From Paenibacillus sp. BIHB 4019 (lineage in GTDB: Bacteria; Bacillota; Bacilli; Paenibacillales; Paenibacillaceae): 64,000 nucleotides of DNA. Below, piece after piece: positions 54,110 through 62,298 of the stretch (position 1 is the stretch's first letter; every line of letters starts with the position of its first letter). Under the pieces are notes generated by a model. The model did no database searches and had not been told where the DNA came from. It saw only the letters and a list, made by a program, of their open reading frames with translations. The DNA is taken from contig NZ_CP016808.1 of NCBI RefSeq assembly GCF_002741035.1, positions 6,000,501 through 6,064,500 of the forward strand. Direction: 5' to 3'. The position numbers and the translations under genes were made by a program.

Positions 54110-54880
54110 CTACAGCTGATGCACCGTCACTTCACTGCGAATGAGGAATCTGGCATTGGGCTCGGTCTGGCTAATACCTTTGGAAATATAGAAGGTGCCG
54201 TTGCTCCATTTGTGCTGTCCTTTATAAATACCAGAAGCAGCAAGCTTGCCCTTGTTAATAAACCGGAACAGGAACGGGACATTAAACTGCATGCCATGAA
54301 AATGGCCCGCCATGAGATAATCATAGGAATGCTTAATATGCAGAACCGTATTCGGATCGTGTGCGAGCACAATAATAGGCTTTGACGGGTCAACGTGGAG
54401 AAAAGCTTGTCCCGGCTTGCTCTTTTTGCTGCTCCAATCGTCAATGCCAACCAGCTGAAATGCGCCTAAATCGATGCTCTCATTAGTCAGAACGGTAACG
54501 CCTTCCTGTTCCAGAAGCTTCTTCAGCACGCGCACTCCGGAAGGCTTTATTCGATGGTCGTGATTGCCATACACCGCATAAACCGGAATGCCGCCTGCGC
54601 AAATCGCCTGCACATACTGCCTAACCTTCGGTAAATAACGCAACTTCTGGGTAAAGTCTCCGGTGAGAAATATGTATGCCGGCTGCTCCCTTGCAATCAG
54701 CTTCTGGATTCGCCTCGGGCTGATGCGAATATTTTCAACATGCAGGTCGCTAATTTGCAGCACCTTGAGCCCTAATCCCGCTTGATATTGGAAACGCTCC
54801 ACTTTAAACCACTGCGTAGGCAATATCAAAAATAAATAAAACAGCAGCGCAAGCGCTGCAATACCAATAGCAACGACCAT
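54110..54880 (-). CDS. Membrane-anchored metallophosphoesterase (YkuE type)
   Basis: 256 residues. One N-terminal membrane helix (MVVAIGIAALALLFYLFLIL) then the calcineurin-like phosphoesterase motifs ISDLHVE, FLTGDFTQ, YGNHDHR, LAHDPN and AGHFHG, all metal-ligand motifs intact. Related YkuE/LpxH-like enzymes act on phospholipid-linked substrates; the substrate here is not known. ATG at 54880 after AAGGAGGGG. Confidence 0.9.
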   Translation of the reverse strand: MVVAIGIAALALLFYLFLILPTQWFKVERFQYQAGLGLKVLQISDLHVENIRISPRRIQKLIAREQPAYIFLTGDFTQKLRYLPKVRQYVQAICAGGIPVYAVYGNHDHRIKPSGVRVLKKLLEQEGVTVLTNESIDLGAFQLVGIDDWSSKKSKPGQAFLHVDPSKPIIVLAHDPNTVLHIKHSYDYLMAGHFHGMQFNVPFLFRFINKGKLAASGIYKGQHKWSNGTFYISKGISQTEPNARFLIRSEVTVHQL

Positions 54881-54910
54881 GCAACCCCTCCTTACTACTA
54901 AAACCGCTAA

Positions 54911-55016
54911 CAAGGTGAAACGGCTGACTCCGTCCATTAGCGGCGCAGCGCGTTTCAGTCCGAGAAATGTAGAGAAAGGATGGCGACATCATATCCTTTC
55001 CTATATTTTAAAAATA
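54911..55016 (+). repeat. Interspersed repeat copy 4 (subtype B)
   Basis: CAAGGTGAAACGGC, then CGTCC...GCGGCGCAGCGCGTTTCAGTCCGAGAA, then AAAGGAT...ATCCTTT and CCTATATTTT. Same family as 60919-61018; the arm bases differ but remain paired. It lies directly upstream of the metallophosphoesterase ribosome binding site. Confidence 0.78.
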
Positions 55017-55056
55017 GCGGCCCGCCTTCATAATGGGAGGCCATAAGCCGGAACAA

Positions 55057-55075
55057 CCGAAGGCATCGCCTTCGG
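55057..55075 (-). terminator. Candidate terminator after VOC gene
   Basis: CCGAAGGC / GCCTTCGG with a 3-nt loop, followed on the minus strand only by TTGTTCC, so it is a strong hairpin with a poor U-tract. Confidence 0.5.
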
Positions 55076-55131
55076 CTGTCGCAGCATTTTTGACATAAGA
55101 TGATGATTCTTGCTTATAGCCTGCCGATTGC

Positions 55132-55554
55132 TTACAGCTGATTGTCACCTGTGCTTTGGAAAAACTCAATGATTTCGCCATTCAAGCCTTTAACAAAAGC
55201 GATTTTCACTGGAGTTGGCGGATTGTCGCCGAGCACAACTTCCTTCGTCTCTACCGTTACAACTGCGCCAGCTGCTACTGCAGACTGAACCGCCAGCTCT
55301 ATATTTTCGGAGCGGTAAGCCAAATGGAAATAGGAGCCTTCGTCCGACACCGGCGCTTTGCCGCCAGCGAATACTTCGAGATAGTTGCCATCGCCGCTAT
55401 CGAGCATAATAACGCGACCGTCTCCTTCACCCCAGCTATGTCTTGGCGTAAAGCCAAGTCCTTCTGTATAAAATTTCACGGTTGCTTCAAAGTCAAATGC
55501 GCGCAGCGCAATATGATGAAGGCCGCCGCCACCAATTTTTGCATTTTTATTCAT
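55132..55554 (-). CDS. VOC-family (glyoxalase-like) protein
   Basis: 140 residues starting MNKNAKIGGGGLHHIALRAFDFEATVKFYTEGLGF, with paired beta-alpha-beta-beta-beta modules and metal-ligand-like residues: His in LHHIAL, Glu in GNYLEVF, His in YFHLAYRS, Glu in GEIIEFF. Could be a lactoylglutathione lyase-like or dioxygenase-like enzyme; reaction not determinable. ATG at 55554 after GAGAGG. Confidence 0.88.
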   Translation of the reverse strand: MNKNAKIGGGGLHHIALRAFDFEATVKFYTEGLGFTPRHSWGEGDGRVIMLDSGDGNYLEVFAGGKAPVSDEGSYFHLAYRSENIELAVQSAVAAGAVVTVETKEVVLGDNPPTPVKIAFVKGLNGEIIEFFQSTGDNQL

Positions 55555-55640
55555 TGGATGTTGTCCTCTCCCAAAAACAAAATGAAGTACCCTTTTAGAA
55601 TACCCGATTTTTAGGCGGCTGGGCAACCCTGCCATTAGCA

Positions 55641-57863
55641 TCAGGCTTTGATTTTCATCCGCTGCAAGCGCAGCGCATTGAGTACGACCGATACGGAGCT
55701 AAGCGCCATCGCCGCCCCCGCCAGCCAAGGAGCAAGCAGGCCCGCTGCCGCTATCGGAATGCCGATGACGTTGTAGGCCAGCGCCCAGAACAGGTTTTGC
55801 TTGATGTTGCGCATCGTTTTTTTGCTCATCGTTATGGCGTCGACAATGCTGTTAAGATCGCCGCGCATAAGTGTGACATCTGCCGTCTCCATGGCAACAT
55901 CCGTTCCTGTCCCCATCGCCATGCCGATGTCTGCTGCCGCCAGCGCCGGAGCATCATTAATGCCATCACCAGCCATTGCTACTTTCATGCCAGCCGCCTG
56001 AAGCTTCTTAACCTCCTCGGCTTTTCCTTCCGGCAGCACGCCAGCAATGACATGCTCGATACCCGCCTCGCTCGCAATAGCCTCCGCCGTCCGTGGATTA
56101 TCTCCTGTAATCATCATGACCTGAATGCCAAGCTCCTTGAGCCGGTCAATCGCTTGCTTGGATGAAGGTTTAATCGTATCGGCAACCGCAATCATGCCTG
56201 TATATTGGCCGTCAACAGCCGTCAGCATAACCGTCTTCCCAACTTCCTCCAGCTTAGCCATTGGCGCTTCGCTGTTGTGTGCAACATCGTAACGCTCCAT
56301 TAAAGCACGGGTTCCGACAACAACATCGCGTCCTGCTACAGTTGCCCGAATGCCAAAGCCCGGAATGGCTGAAAATTCCGTCGCTTCGGGAAGTGCAATG
56401 TTTCGCGCTTCAATTGCGGCTACAATTGCTTCGGCGAGCGGATGCTCCGAGCGTTTCTCGGCTCCCCCAACGAGGGCCAGCAGTTCCTGCTCCGGTATAT
56501 TTCCTTCGACAATAACATCCGTCAGTGAAGGTTTACCTTCCGTCACCGTACCTGTTTTATCGAGCAGCACCGCAGTAATACGATGGGTCGATTCTAAATG
56601 CTCGCCGCCCTTGAACAAAACGCCTACTTCTGCCGCCCGGCCCGATCCCGCCATAATAGAGGTCGGTGTCGCAAGTCCGAGCGCACATGGGCAAGCGATA
56701 ACGAGCACCGCGATAGCTTTCTCCAGCCCTTCAGCGAACATGCCTGGATCGAGCCAGAAGTACCACAAAGCAAAAGCGAGTAGGGCGATTCCTACAACGA
56801 TGGGAACGAATATGCCGGAAATACGGTCTGCTATTCGCTGAATCGGCGCTTTGGAGCCCTGCGCCTGCTCGACGATGTGAATAATTTGCGCAAGCGTCGT
56901 ATTTTTGCCAACCTTCGTAGCCTGAATGCGCAAGACGCCATTTTTATTAATAGTCGCCCCAAATACTTGATCACCTGACTGCTTGTCAACAGGCAGGCTT
57001 TCTCCAGTCAGCATCGATTCGTCAATCGCTGAGCTGCCGTCCAGTACAATACCGTCGACCGGAATTTTGCCGCCCGGCTTCACAATAAGCTGATCGCCAA
57101 TGATCACCTGTTCGACCGGGATGCTTACTTCGGAGCCATCGCGCACGACGAGCGCTGTTTTCGCTTGCAGTCCCATGAGCGAGCGAATTGCTTCCGATGA
57201 ACGGCCTTTAGCGAGCGCTTCGAACCATTTTCCAAGTAAAATCAACGTAATGAGCAAGGCGCTCGTCTCATAATACAGCTCCTGCATAACGGGCATATTA
57301 GCCATCCCTGCATGCTCTTCAGGCTTCAACGTCAAATACAGGCTGTAAAAATAGGCGGCCGATGTTCCAAGCGCCACTAAGACATCCATATTCGCGCCCC
57401 CACTCCGCAGCGCATTAAATGCCCCCTTATAAAAGGGCCAGCCGATTATGAATTGCACAGGAGTTGCCAGCGCTAGTTGAAACCACGGATTGAGCAATAA
57501 ATCCGGCACCCATATAAACGACGTAAATGAAAAATGTGCCGCCATTGCCCACAAAAGCGGCAGCGACAATATCGCCGATAAGATGAACTTCAGCTGCTGC
57601 TTGCGGATCTCGTCACGCCGGCGATCCCCATCCTGCTTCTGCTCTACCTTCTCCTCTGCTGTAAACCCAAGCTGCTCTATCCGCTTGATGACCGCAGCCA
57701 AATCGATCGTATCCGCACGATATTCGACATGGCTCGTCTCCATCGTGAAGTTGACCGTCGCTTGCGATACGCCTTCCAGCTTATTTAAGCCCTTCTCTAT
57801 ACGATTCGCGCATGCCGCACATGTCATACCCGAAATTTCCAGTGTAGTCTGCCTGTTCTCCAT
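55641..57863 (-). CDS. copA: Copper-exporting P1B-type ATPase
   Basis: 740 residues. One heavy-metal domain with GMTCAAC (Cys15, Cys18), eight membrane helices, TGE at 286-288, the Cu(I) channel motif CPC at 391-393, phosphorylation site DKTGT at 435-439, and SEHPL near 472-476, followed by [10 protein letters not shown]. It pumps Cu(I) out of the cytoplasm. The ATG at 57863 follows AAAGGTGG; the longer frame to 57929 would run through the copper operators. Two CsoR-type operators precede it; no copZ or csoR is adjacent. Confidence 0.95.
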   Translation of the reverse strand: MENRQTTLEISGMTCAACANRIEKGLNKLEGVSQATVNFTMETSHVEYRADTIDLAAVIKRIEQLGFTAEEKVEQKQDGDRRRDEIRKQQLKFILSAILSLPLLWAMAAHFSFTSFIWVPDLLLNPWFQLALATPVQFIIGWPFYKGAFNALRSGGANMDVLVALGTSAAYFYSLYLTLKPEEHAGMANMPVMQELYYETSALLITLILLGKWFEALAKGRSSEAIRSLMGLQAKTALVVRDGSEVSIPVEQVIIGDQLIVKPGGKIPVDGIVLDGSSAIDESMLTGESLPVDKQSGDQVFGATINKNGVLRIQATKVGKNTTLAQIIHIVEQAQGSKAPIQRIADRISGIFVPIVVGIALLAFALWYFWLDPGMFAEGLEKAIAVLVIACPCALGLATPTSIMAGSGRAAEVGVLFKGGEHLESTHRITAVLLDKTGTVTEGKPSLTDVIVEGNIPEQELLALVGGAEKRSEHPLAEAIVAAIEARNIALPEATEFSAIPGFGIRATVAGRDVVVGTRALMERYDVAHNSEAPMAKLEEVGKTVMLTAVDGQYTGMIAVADTIKPSSKQAIDRLKELGIQVMMITGDNPRTAEAIASEAGIEHVIAGVLPEGKAEEVKKLQAAGMKVAMAGDGINDAPALAAADIGMAMGTGTDVAMETADVTLMRGDLNSIVDAITMSKKTMRNIKQNLFWALAYNVIGIPIAAAGLLAPWLAGAAMALSSVSVVLNALRLQRMKIKA

Positions 57864-57881
57864 TGTAGCTACCACCTTTTC

Positions 57882-57898
57882 ATACCCTATGGGGGTAT
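57882..57898 (-). promoter_or_regulatory. CsoR-type operator 1 (leader position)
   Basis: ATACCCTATGGGGGTAT, matching the copper-operator pattern TACCC-N5-GGGTA of Bacillus copZA. It lies between the promoter and the copA ribosome binding site. Confidence 0.78.
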
Positions 57899-57912
57899 CT
57901 CTTGTTGTTTTC

Positions 57913-57942
57913 ATCATATAATACCCCATGGGGGTATGTCAA
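57913..57942 (-). promoter_or_regulatory. copA promoter
   Basis: TTGACA (57942-57937), 18-nt spacer, TATGAT (57918-57913) on the minus strand. The spacer is filled by CsoR-type operator 2. Confidence 0.75.
57921..57937 (-). promoter_or_regulatory. CsoR-type operator 2 (promoter spacer)
   Basis: ATACCCCATGGGGGTAT, a near-perfect dyad inside the -35/-10 spacer of copA, as expected for a repressor released by Cu(I). Confidence 0.82.
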
Positions 57943-58046
57943 GGGTTGGCACAATCTATGCCAAAAAAAACGACCCAAGCGCTGCGCGCCTGAATCGGTC
58001 TGGTCACAAATTGCATTTTAAAGTTCGTATAATACGATAAGTACGC

Positions 58047-58556
58047 TTATTTAACACTTGCATCCATATGTACCGTTTGCCATTCATCCTGATCTTCGGC
58101 CGTAATAGCAAAGCCTTGCCGCTGCCAAAAATCGACGGCTCCCTTTAGAAAACGATGCGTATGCAAATACGCTACGCTATAGCCCTGCTCTGCAATAAAA
58201 CGCTTGGCCTCTGCTGTAAGCAGCGAGCCTACACCGCTTCTGCGGCTGCTTGCAGCTACATAACATTTCACTATTTCTGCGGCTGGCCGGTTCGCTTCAT
58301 ACTTAGCCGTCTCAATTCGGTTATCATAGGGCTGCACACCGATGCACCCCCATATTTCTCCACGCTCCGAAAGTGCCAGGAAAAAACCGGCTCCCTCCTG
58401 GTGCAAATAATGCTCGGAGAAATTCACGAGATCCGGCGACATTCCATTTACCGCAAACATCGGCATAACCTCTTCTCGCACTAGAGCTGCAAAAGCGACA
58501 GCATCCGCAATATGCTCCTCGCGAGCCTGTATAATAACTGGCGACACTACTGTCAC
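58047..58556 (-). CDS. GNAT N-acetyltransferase
   Basis: 169 residues, GNAT fold: SPVIIQAREEHIADAVAFAALVREE, AEIVKCYVAASSRRSGVGSLLTAEAKRFIAEQGY (acetyl-CoA loop SRRSGVGS), AVDFWQRQGFAITAEDQDEW. GTG start, 7 nt after GAGAGGG. 33 nt downstream of the ArsR/SmtB gene, so likely co-transcribed. Substrate unknown. Confidence 0.87.
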   Translation of the reverse strand: MTVVSPVIIQAREEHIADAVAFAALVREEVMPMFAVNGMSPDLVNFSEHYLHQEGAGFFLALSERGEIWGCIGVQPYDNRIETAKYEANRPAAEIVKCYVAASSRRSGVGSLLTAEAKRFIAEQGYSVAYLHTHRFLKGAVDFWQRQGFAITAEDQDEWQTVHMDASVK

Positions 58557-58589
58557 GTCTAGACCCTCTCCTTAATATGGACGCAACAC

Positions 58590-58955
58590 CTAGCTGTGAT
58601 GCAAATGCTGAAGCGTCTGGATGAAAATTTCCTTTACATGATCATCGTCAAGCGAATAATAGACGGTTTTCCCAACTTTGCGGCGCTTTACAATTCGCAC
58701 ATTGCGCAAGTAACGCAATTGATGCGAAATAGCCGACTGTGCCATATCCAGCACGACGCATAAATCATGCACGCACAGCTCTTGCGACAGCAGCGCATAA
58801 ATCATTTTAACCCTCGTCGGGTCGCCTAGCGCCTTGAACATTTCAGCCAGATCAATGGCCGTCTGCTCCTCGACCTTTGCGGTCAGCAGATCTGCACCTT
58901 CCTGCTTCGTTCCCATACATGTGTCGTCACATTGCTCATCGATCACTTTGTCCAT
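58590..58955 (-). CDS. ArsR/SmtB-family metal sensor (CadC/ZiaR-like)
   Basis: 121 residues. Winged helix with recognition helix MAQSAISHQLRYLRNVRIVKRRKVGKTVYYSL. Potential metal ligands of both classical sites are present: Cys9, Cys13 (CDDTC) with Cys61 and His63 (ELCVHDLC) correspond to the alpha3N site of CadC, and Asp104, His106, His117 and His120 correspond to the alpha5 site of SmtB/CzrA. Likely senses Zn, Cd or Pb and represses a transport gene; none but copA is close, and copA has CsoR-type operators. ATG after GAGGGTGG. Confidence 0.9.
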   Translation of the reverse strand: MDKVIDEQCDDTCMGTKQEGADLLTAKVEEQTAIDLAEMFKALGDPTRVKMIYALLSQELCVHDLCVVLDMAQSAISHQLRYLRNVRIVKRRKVGKTVYYSLDDDHVKEIFIQTLQHLHHS

Positions 58956-59006
58956 TCGGCTACACCACCCTCTAATCGTAATCCTTATGATCTTATTATA
59001 GCAGAC

Positions 59007-59047
59007 AAAAGCGCAGTTCCTCTATCATTTGCAGGAACCGCGCTTTT
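59007..59047. terminator. Terminator after ThuA-like gene
   Basis: AAAAGCGCAGTTCCT / AGGAACCGCGCTTTT with one mismatch, 11-nt loop, U-tracts on both strands. Confidence 0.82.
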
Positions 59048-59095
59048 CAAGCGTTTATAAGACCTTAAATGATCGTTTATAAAAAAATACCAATG

Positions 59096-59770
59096 CTACG
59101 CCATACGGGCGCACCACTGCACACAAGCATTTACCAGCTCGCCCAGCACCGGATGCAGCAGGCTTTCGCGATTATGCGCAGGCGTCAAACAACATACGCG
59201 GCCTTCCCCATAGGCATGGGACCACCCGCCAATCGACTGCCCATCCTCGGAATACGTCCGCATAAATACCGTTGTTGACGCTTCATCACAGTGGACAAAA
59301 TAATGCTCATCTACCGTTTCGAATGCTTGGTCTGCCGCTATATTGACATGCTCCTCGCCTGAACGCCCAGCAGGCTCAACCGTTATGGAGCGCACAAGCT
59401 TCTGCTCCGGATGGTGCTGAAAATAACCCCGCGTCATCTGTGCATAGCCACCTTCTGCCGGATATGAAGCAAGCCCGGAATGCCAGGCGAACCAGCCTCC
59501 GCCCGCCCTTACATACCGCAAAATCGCCTGCTCCGTCTCGTCGCCAAGCCATTGCTGCACTTGTTCATCAGCGGGATTGATATTGTTATCTTTGTACAAA
59601 ATGACGGCATCCGGCTTCGCCGCCAGTTCCTCGGCCAAATATTTGACCGTCGTATAGCTGAGCTCGATGTCCCCTGACTCCATAAATGGCGCCAAGCTTT
59701 GCTGCAAGCCTTCGGCAATCGCCTCCGCAGGATGATAATAATCCCCAATTACGGCTAAAATGGTTCGCAT
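59096..59770 (-). CDS. ThuA-like protein
   Basis: 224 residues, glutamine-amidotransferase-like fold of the ThuA (trehalose utilisation) family: TILAVIGDYYHPAEAI, DAVILYKDN, YVRAGGGWFAWHSGLASYP, GYFQHHPEQ, DEHYFVHCDE, GGWSHAYGEGRVCCLTPAHN. The family's reaction in Bacillota is not established. ATG after GGAGG. 39 nt downstream of add, possibly one transcript. Confidence 0.85.
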   Translation of the reverse strand: MRTILAVIGDYYHPAEAIAEGLQQSLAPFMESGDIELSYTTVKYLAEELAAKPDAVILYKDNNINPADEQVQQWLGDETEQAILRYVRAGGGWFAWHSGLASYPAEGGYAQMTRGYFQHHPEQKLVRSITVEPAGRSGEEHVNIAADQAFETVDEHYFVHCDEASTTVFMRTYSEDGQSIGGWSHAYGEGRVCCLTPAHNRESLLHPVLGELVNACVQWCARMA

Positions 59771-59809
59771 ACGTCACTTCCTCCATTGTTTCCGAATCAG
59801 GGACTCTCC

Positions 59810-60862
59810 TTATACGGCAGGCTTCACTCCCGCGGCTGCGAGCCCCTGTTCAATGTCGGCAATCAGCTGCCGTTTTTCTTCCTGCTCCAAAAAGGCGGCA
59901 TGGGCGCTGTTCAAAATCAGCCTGCCGATTTCCTCCAGCGTCACGCCGCATTTTTCCATCAACAGCTCATATTCCAAACCAATCGTCGTACCTGAAACCG
60001 TCAGGTTATCCGTGTTAATGGTCGCCCGAATGCCTGCTGCCAGAAAAGCTTTAATCGGATAAGCCTCCCAGCCGCTAACGGCCTTCGTCTGGATGTTGCT
60101 CAGCGGACATAGCTCCAAAGGCGTGCCTGTACGGCGTACCATTTCCATAATAGCAGGATTTTCCGTAATGCGCACGCCATGGCCGATACGTGTGGCGCCC
60201 AGGCTTTCAATCGCCTCCTGCACATTTTCCGCACCGCCTGCTTCTCCAGCATGAATCGTAATCGGCAGCCCTTTGCTAGCAGCGAGTTTAAATAAGGAAC
60301 GATGCAGCTCTGGCGGGAAGGAAGCTTCATCACCAGCCAAATCTACCGCGGCGATTCCATCGCCATGCAGCTTGGCAGCGGCCAGTATGACCTGTTCATT
60401 GCGCTCATAGGCGTCATGGCGCAGGCAGATGGCGATGCCCCGCGCTTTCACGCCGAAATCCCGTTCTCCACGCCGCAAGCCATGAAGGGTATGGCGCATC
60501 GCCTCCTCCAGCGACAAACCTCCTTTAATATGCAGCAGCGGCGCAAAACGCACCTCGATATAACGGCAGCCTTGTGCCGCCGATTGCTCAACCACTTCAT
60601 AAGCTACGCGCTCCAGCGCCTCTGGCGTTTGCAAATAGGGCTCCACAAACGCAAATTTGCTCAAATATTCTTTTAAGCTCGTGCAGCTCTCATCTGCAAG
60701 CATCCACGGGGTAAGCTCGCTGCCTTCCTCAACGGGCAGCTCCTTGCCTTGCTCCTTTGCCAGCTCGCGAAGCGTATTTGGCAAGACGCTGCCATCCAAA
60801 TGCAAGTGCAAATCGATTTTGGGAAGCTTTTTCAATTGCTCCCGCACCACTATATCTTTCAT
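59810..60862 (-). CDS. add: Adenosine deaminase
   Basis: 350 residues with the zinc and catalytic motifs of adenosine deaminase: KIDLHLHLDGSV (two His), ITIHAGEAGG (His, Glu), RIGHGVRI (His) and TINTDNLTVSGT (Asp-Asn/Asp pair). Converts adenosine to inosine, feeding purine breakdown; the puc genes lie just upstream. ATG at 60862 after AAGGAG; a GTG three codons earlier is less likely. Confidence 0.94.
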   Translation of the reverse strand: MKDIVVREQLKKLPKIDLHLHLDGSVLPNTLRELAKEQGKELPVEEGSELTPWMLADESCTSLKEYLSKFAFVEPYLQTPEALERVAYEVVEQSAAQGCRYIEVRFAPLLHIKGGLSLEEAMRHTLHGLRRGERDFGVKARGIAICLRHDAYERNEQVILAAAKLHGDGIAAVDLAGDEASFPPELHRSLFKLAASKGLPITIHAGEAGGAENVQEAIESLGATRIGHGVRITENPAIMEMVRRTGTPLELCPLSNIQTKAVSGWEAYPIKAFLAAGIRATINTDNLTVSGTTIGLEYELLMEKCGVTLEEIGRLILNSAHAAFLEQEEKRQLIADIEQGLAAAGVKPAV

Positions 60863-60918
60863 CGTAAGCACTCCTTTAAATTTAAAATAAAAGCAAAAGC
60901 TATAGCAAACCGCCGAAC

Positions 60919-61018
60919 CAGGTTAAACGGCCGAAAGCCGTCCTATGGCGGCGTGGCGCGTTTCAGTCCGAGAAGTATAGAGAAAGTATGGCGAAATCGT
61001 ATACTTTCCTATATTTCC
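60919..61018 (+). repeat. Interspersed repeat copy 5 (subtype B)
   Basis: CCAGGTTAAACGGC, GCCGTCCTATGGCGGCG, GCGCGTTTCAGTCCGAGAAG, then AAAGTAT...ATACTTT and CCTATATTT. In the gap between pucG and add. The hairpin arm differs from copy 4 (AAAGGAT/ATCCTTT) by compensating changes. Confidence 0.8.
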
Positions 61019-61062
61019 AGGAAACCTGGGCGGCGGTATAAAATAGCATAAGTTAAACGGCC

Positions 61063-62298
61063 TTAGTTCTCATACACAGCCAGTGCCGCCTGCAGGCCTT
61101 CTCCAGCTGGCACAATTGCGCCATGCCGAATCAGTACGGCTTCAAGCGCACCGAGCACATGCAGCACATTTTTCTGGCTGCAGCTGTAGCCCATCGTGCC
61201 GATGCGCCAAATTTTCCCTTTTAGCTCACCGAACGAACTGGCGATTTCGATGCCAAAGCTGTTTAGCAGCATGCTGCGAACAGCTTCTCCATCCACGCCT
61301 TCAGGAATTGTCACGCAGGTGACAACCGGAAGCTTGCAAGCCGGATTGCCATACAAGGTTAATCCCATCGCTGCAAGCCCTGCCATTAGCGCCGCTTCAT
61401 GTCTGCGATGTCTCGCGAACCGCTCCTCAAGTCCTTCAGCGAGCAAAATACGCAGCCCTTCGCGCAAGCCATACAGCATTGAGGTCATCTCCGTATGATG
61501 ATTGAGTCTTGCTGGCCCCCAATAATCCTGAAGCTGGCTCAAATCCAAATAGTTGCTCTGGATTGCTGGACGCCGGTTGCTGCTTGCGGCATCGCCGGGA
61601 ACGAGCAAGCCCCGCTCGACCTTTTTACGGGCGGCAATTTTCCGCTCTGCCCTGTCGTTGTACGTAATGGGGGCCATGCCCGATGGAACGGATAAACATT
61701 TTTGCGTGCCGCCAATGACCGCATCGATACACCAGGCATCTGTCTCAAGCGGAACGCCGCCGATGGTCGCAACCGCATCAACGACAAACAGAATGTCTTG
61801 CTCCCTGCACGCTTTGCCTATCACGTCCAGCGGCTGAATCCGGCCTGTGGACGTTTCCCCGTGGACCATTAGCACAAGCGCCGGACGCTCATGCGAAATA
61901 GCAGCGATGACTTCATCCGGCTCAAAAACTTCGCCCCATTCCTTCTCCAGCGCCACAACCTCTGCGCCGCAGCGCTCGGCAATTTCATAAAGCAGATTGC
62001 CGAAACGGCCATAAATCGGAACCAGCACTTTGTCTCCCGGCTCAATTAAGCTGTTAAGTACCGCTTCAATGCCTGAACGCGACGTTCCATCTATCGGATA
62101 AGCCCAGCGATTGTCCGTTTGGAACAAGCTGCGCAGCATTTCCATCGTATCATTCATCAGTGCCGTAAACTCGGGGTCAAATTGGCCCAGTATAGGATAA
62201 GATAACGCACGAAGCACACGCGGGTCAACCTCAACGGGGCCAGGTGTCATAATCGTGCGGGGGGAAGGCGACAGTTCTCGGTAGCTCTTCATCATCAT
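61063..62298 (-). CDS. pucG: Ureidoglycine-glyoxylate aminotransferase (PucG-like)
   Basis: 411 residues, fold-type I PLP enzyme: MTPGPVEVDPRVLRALSYPILGQFDPEF at the N-terminus, GTSRSGIEAVLNSL, VDAVATIGGVPL, and the PLP lysine in GGTQKCLSVPSG. The alanine-glyoxylate aminotransferase family; placement directly after pucF and pucH supports the PucG role of transferring the amino group of ureidoglycine to glyoxylate. Three tandem ATGs overlap the pucF stop; the third (62292) is best spaced from GAGGAG. Confidence 0.92.
   Translation of the reverse strand: MMMKSYRELSPSPRTIMTPGPVEVDPRVLRALSYPILGQFDPEFTALMNDTMEMLRSLFQTDNRWAYPIDGTSRSGIEAVLNSLIEPGDKVLVPIYGRFGNLLYEIAERCGAEVVALEKEWGEVFEPDEVIAAISHERPALVLMVHGETSTGRIQPLDVIGKACREQDILFVVDAVATIGGVPLETDAWCIDAVIGGTQKCLSVPSGMAPITYNDRAERKIAARKKVERGLLVPGDAASSNRRPAIQSNYLDLSQLQDYWGPARLNHHTEMTSMLYGLREGLRILLAEGLEERFARHRRHEAALMAGLAAMGLTLYGNPACKLPVVTCVTIPEGVDGEAVRSMLLNSFGIEIASSFGELKGKIWRIGTMGYSCSQKNVLHVLGALEAVLIRHGAIVPAGEGLQAALAVYEN

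Noticed and set aside
54911..55016. Insertion sequence at the repeat copies
   Set aside because: Each copy is about 100 nt with no transposase gene, no visible target-site duplication, and no cargo, so it is called a repeat, not an insertion sequence.
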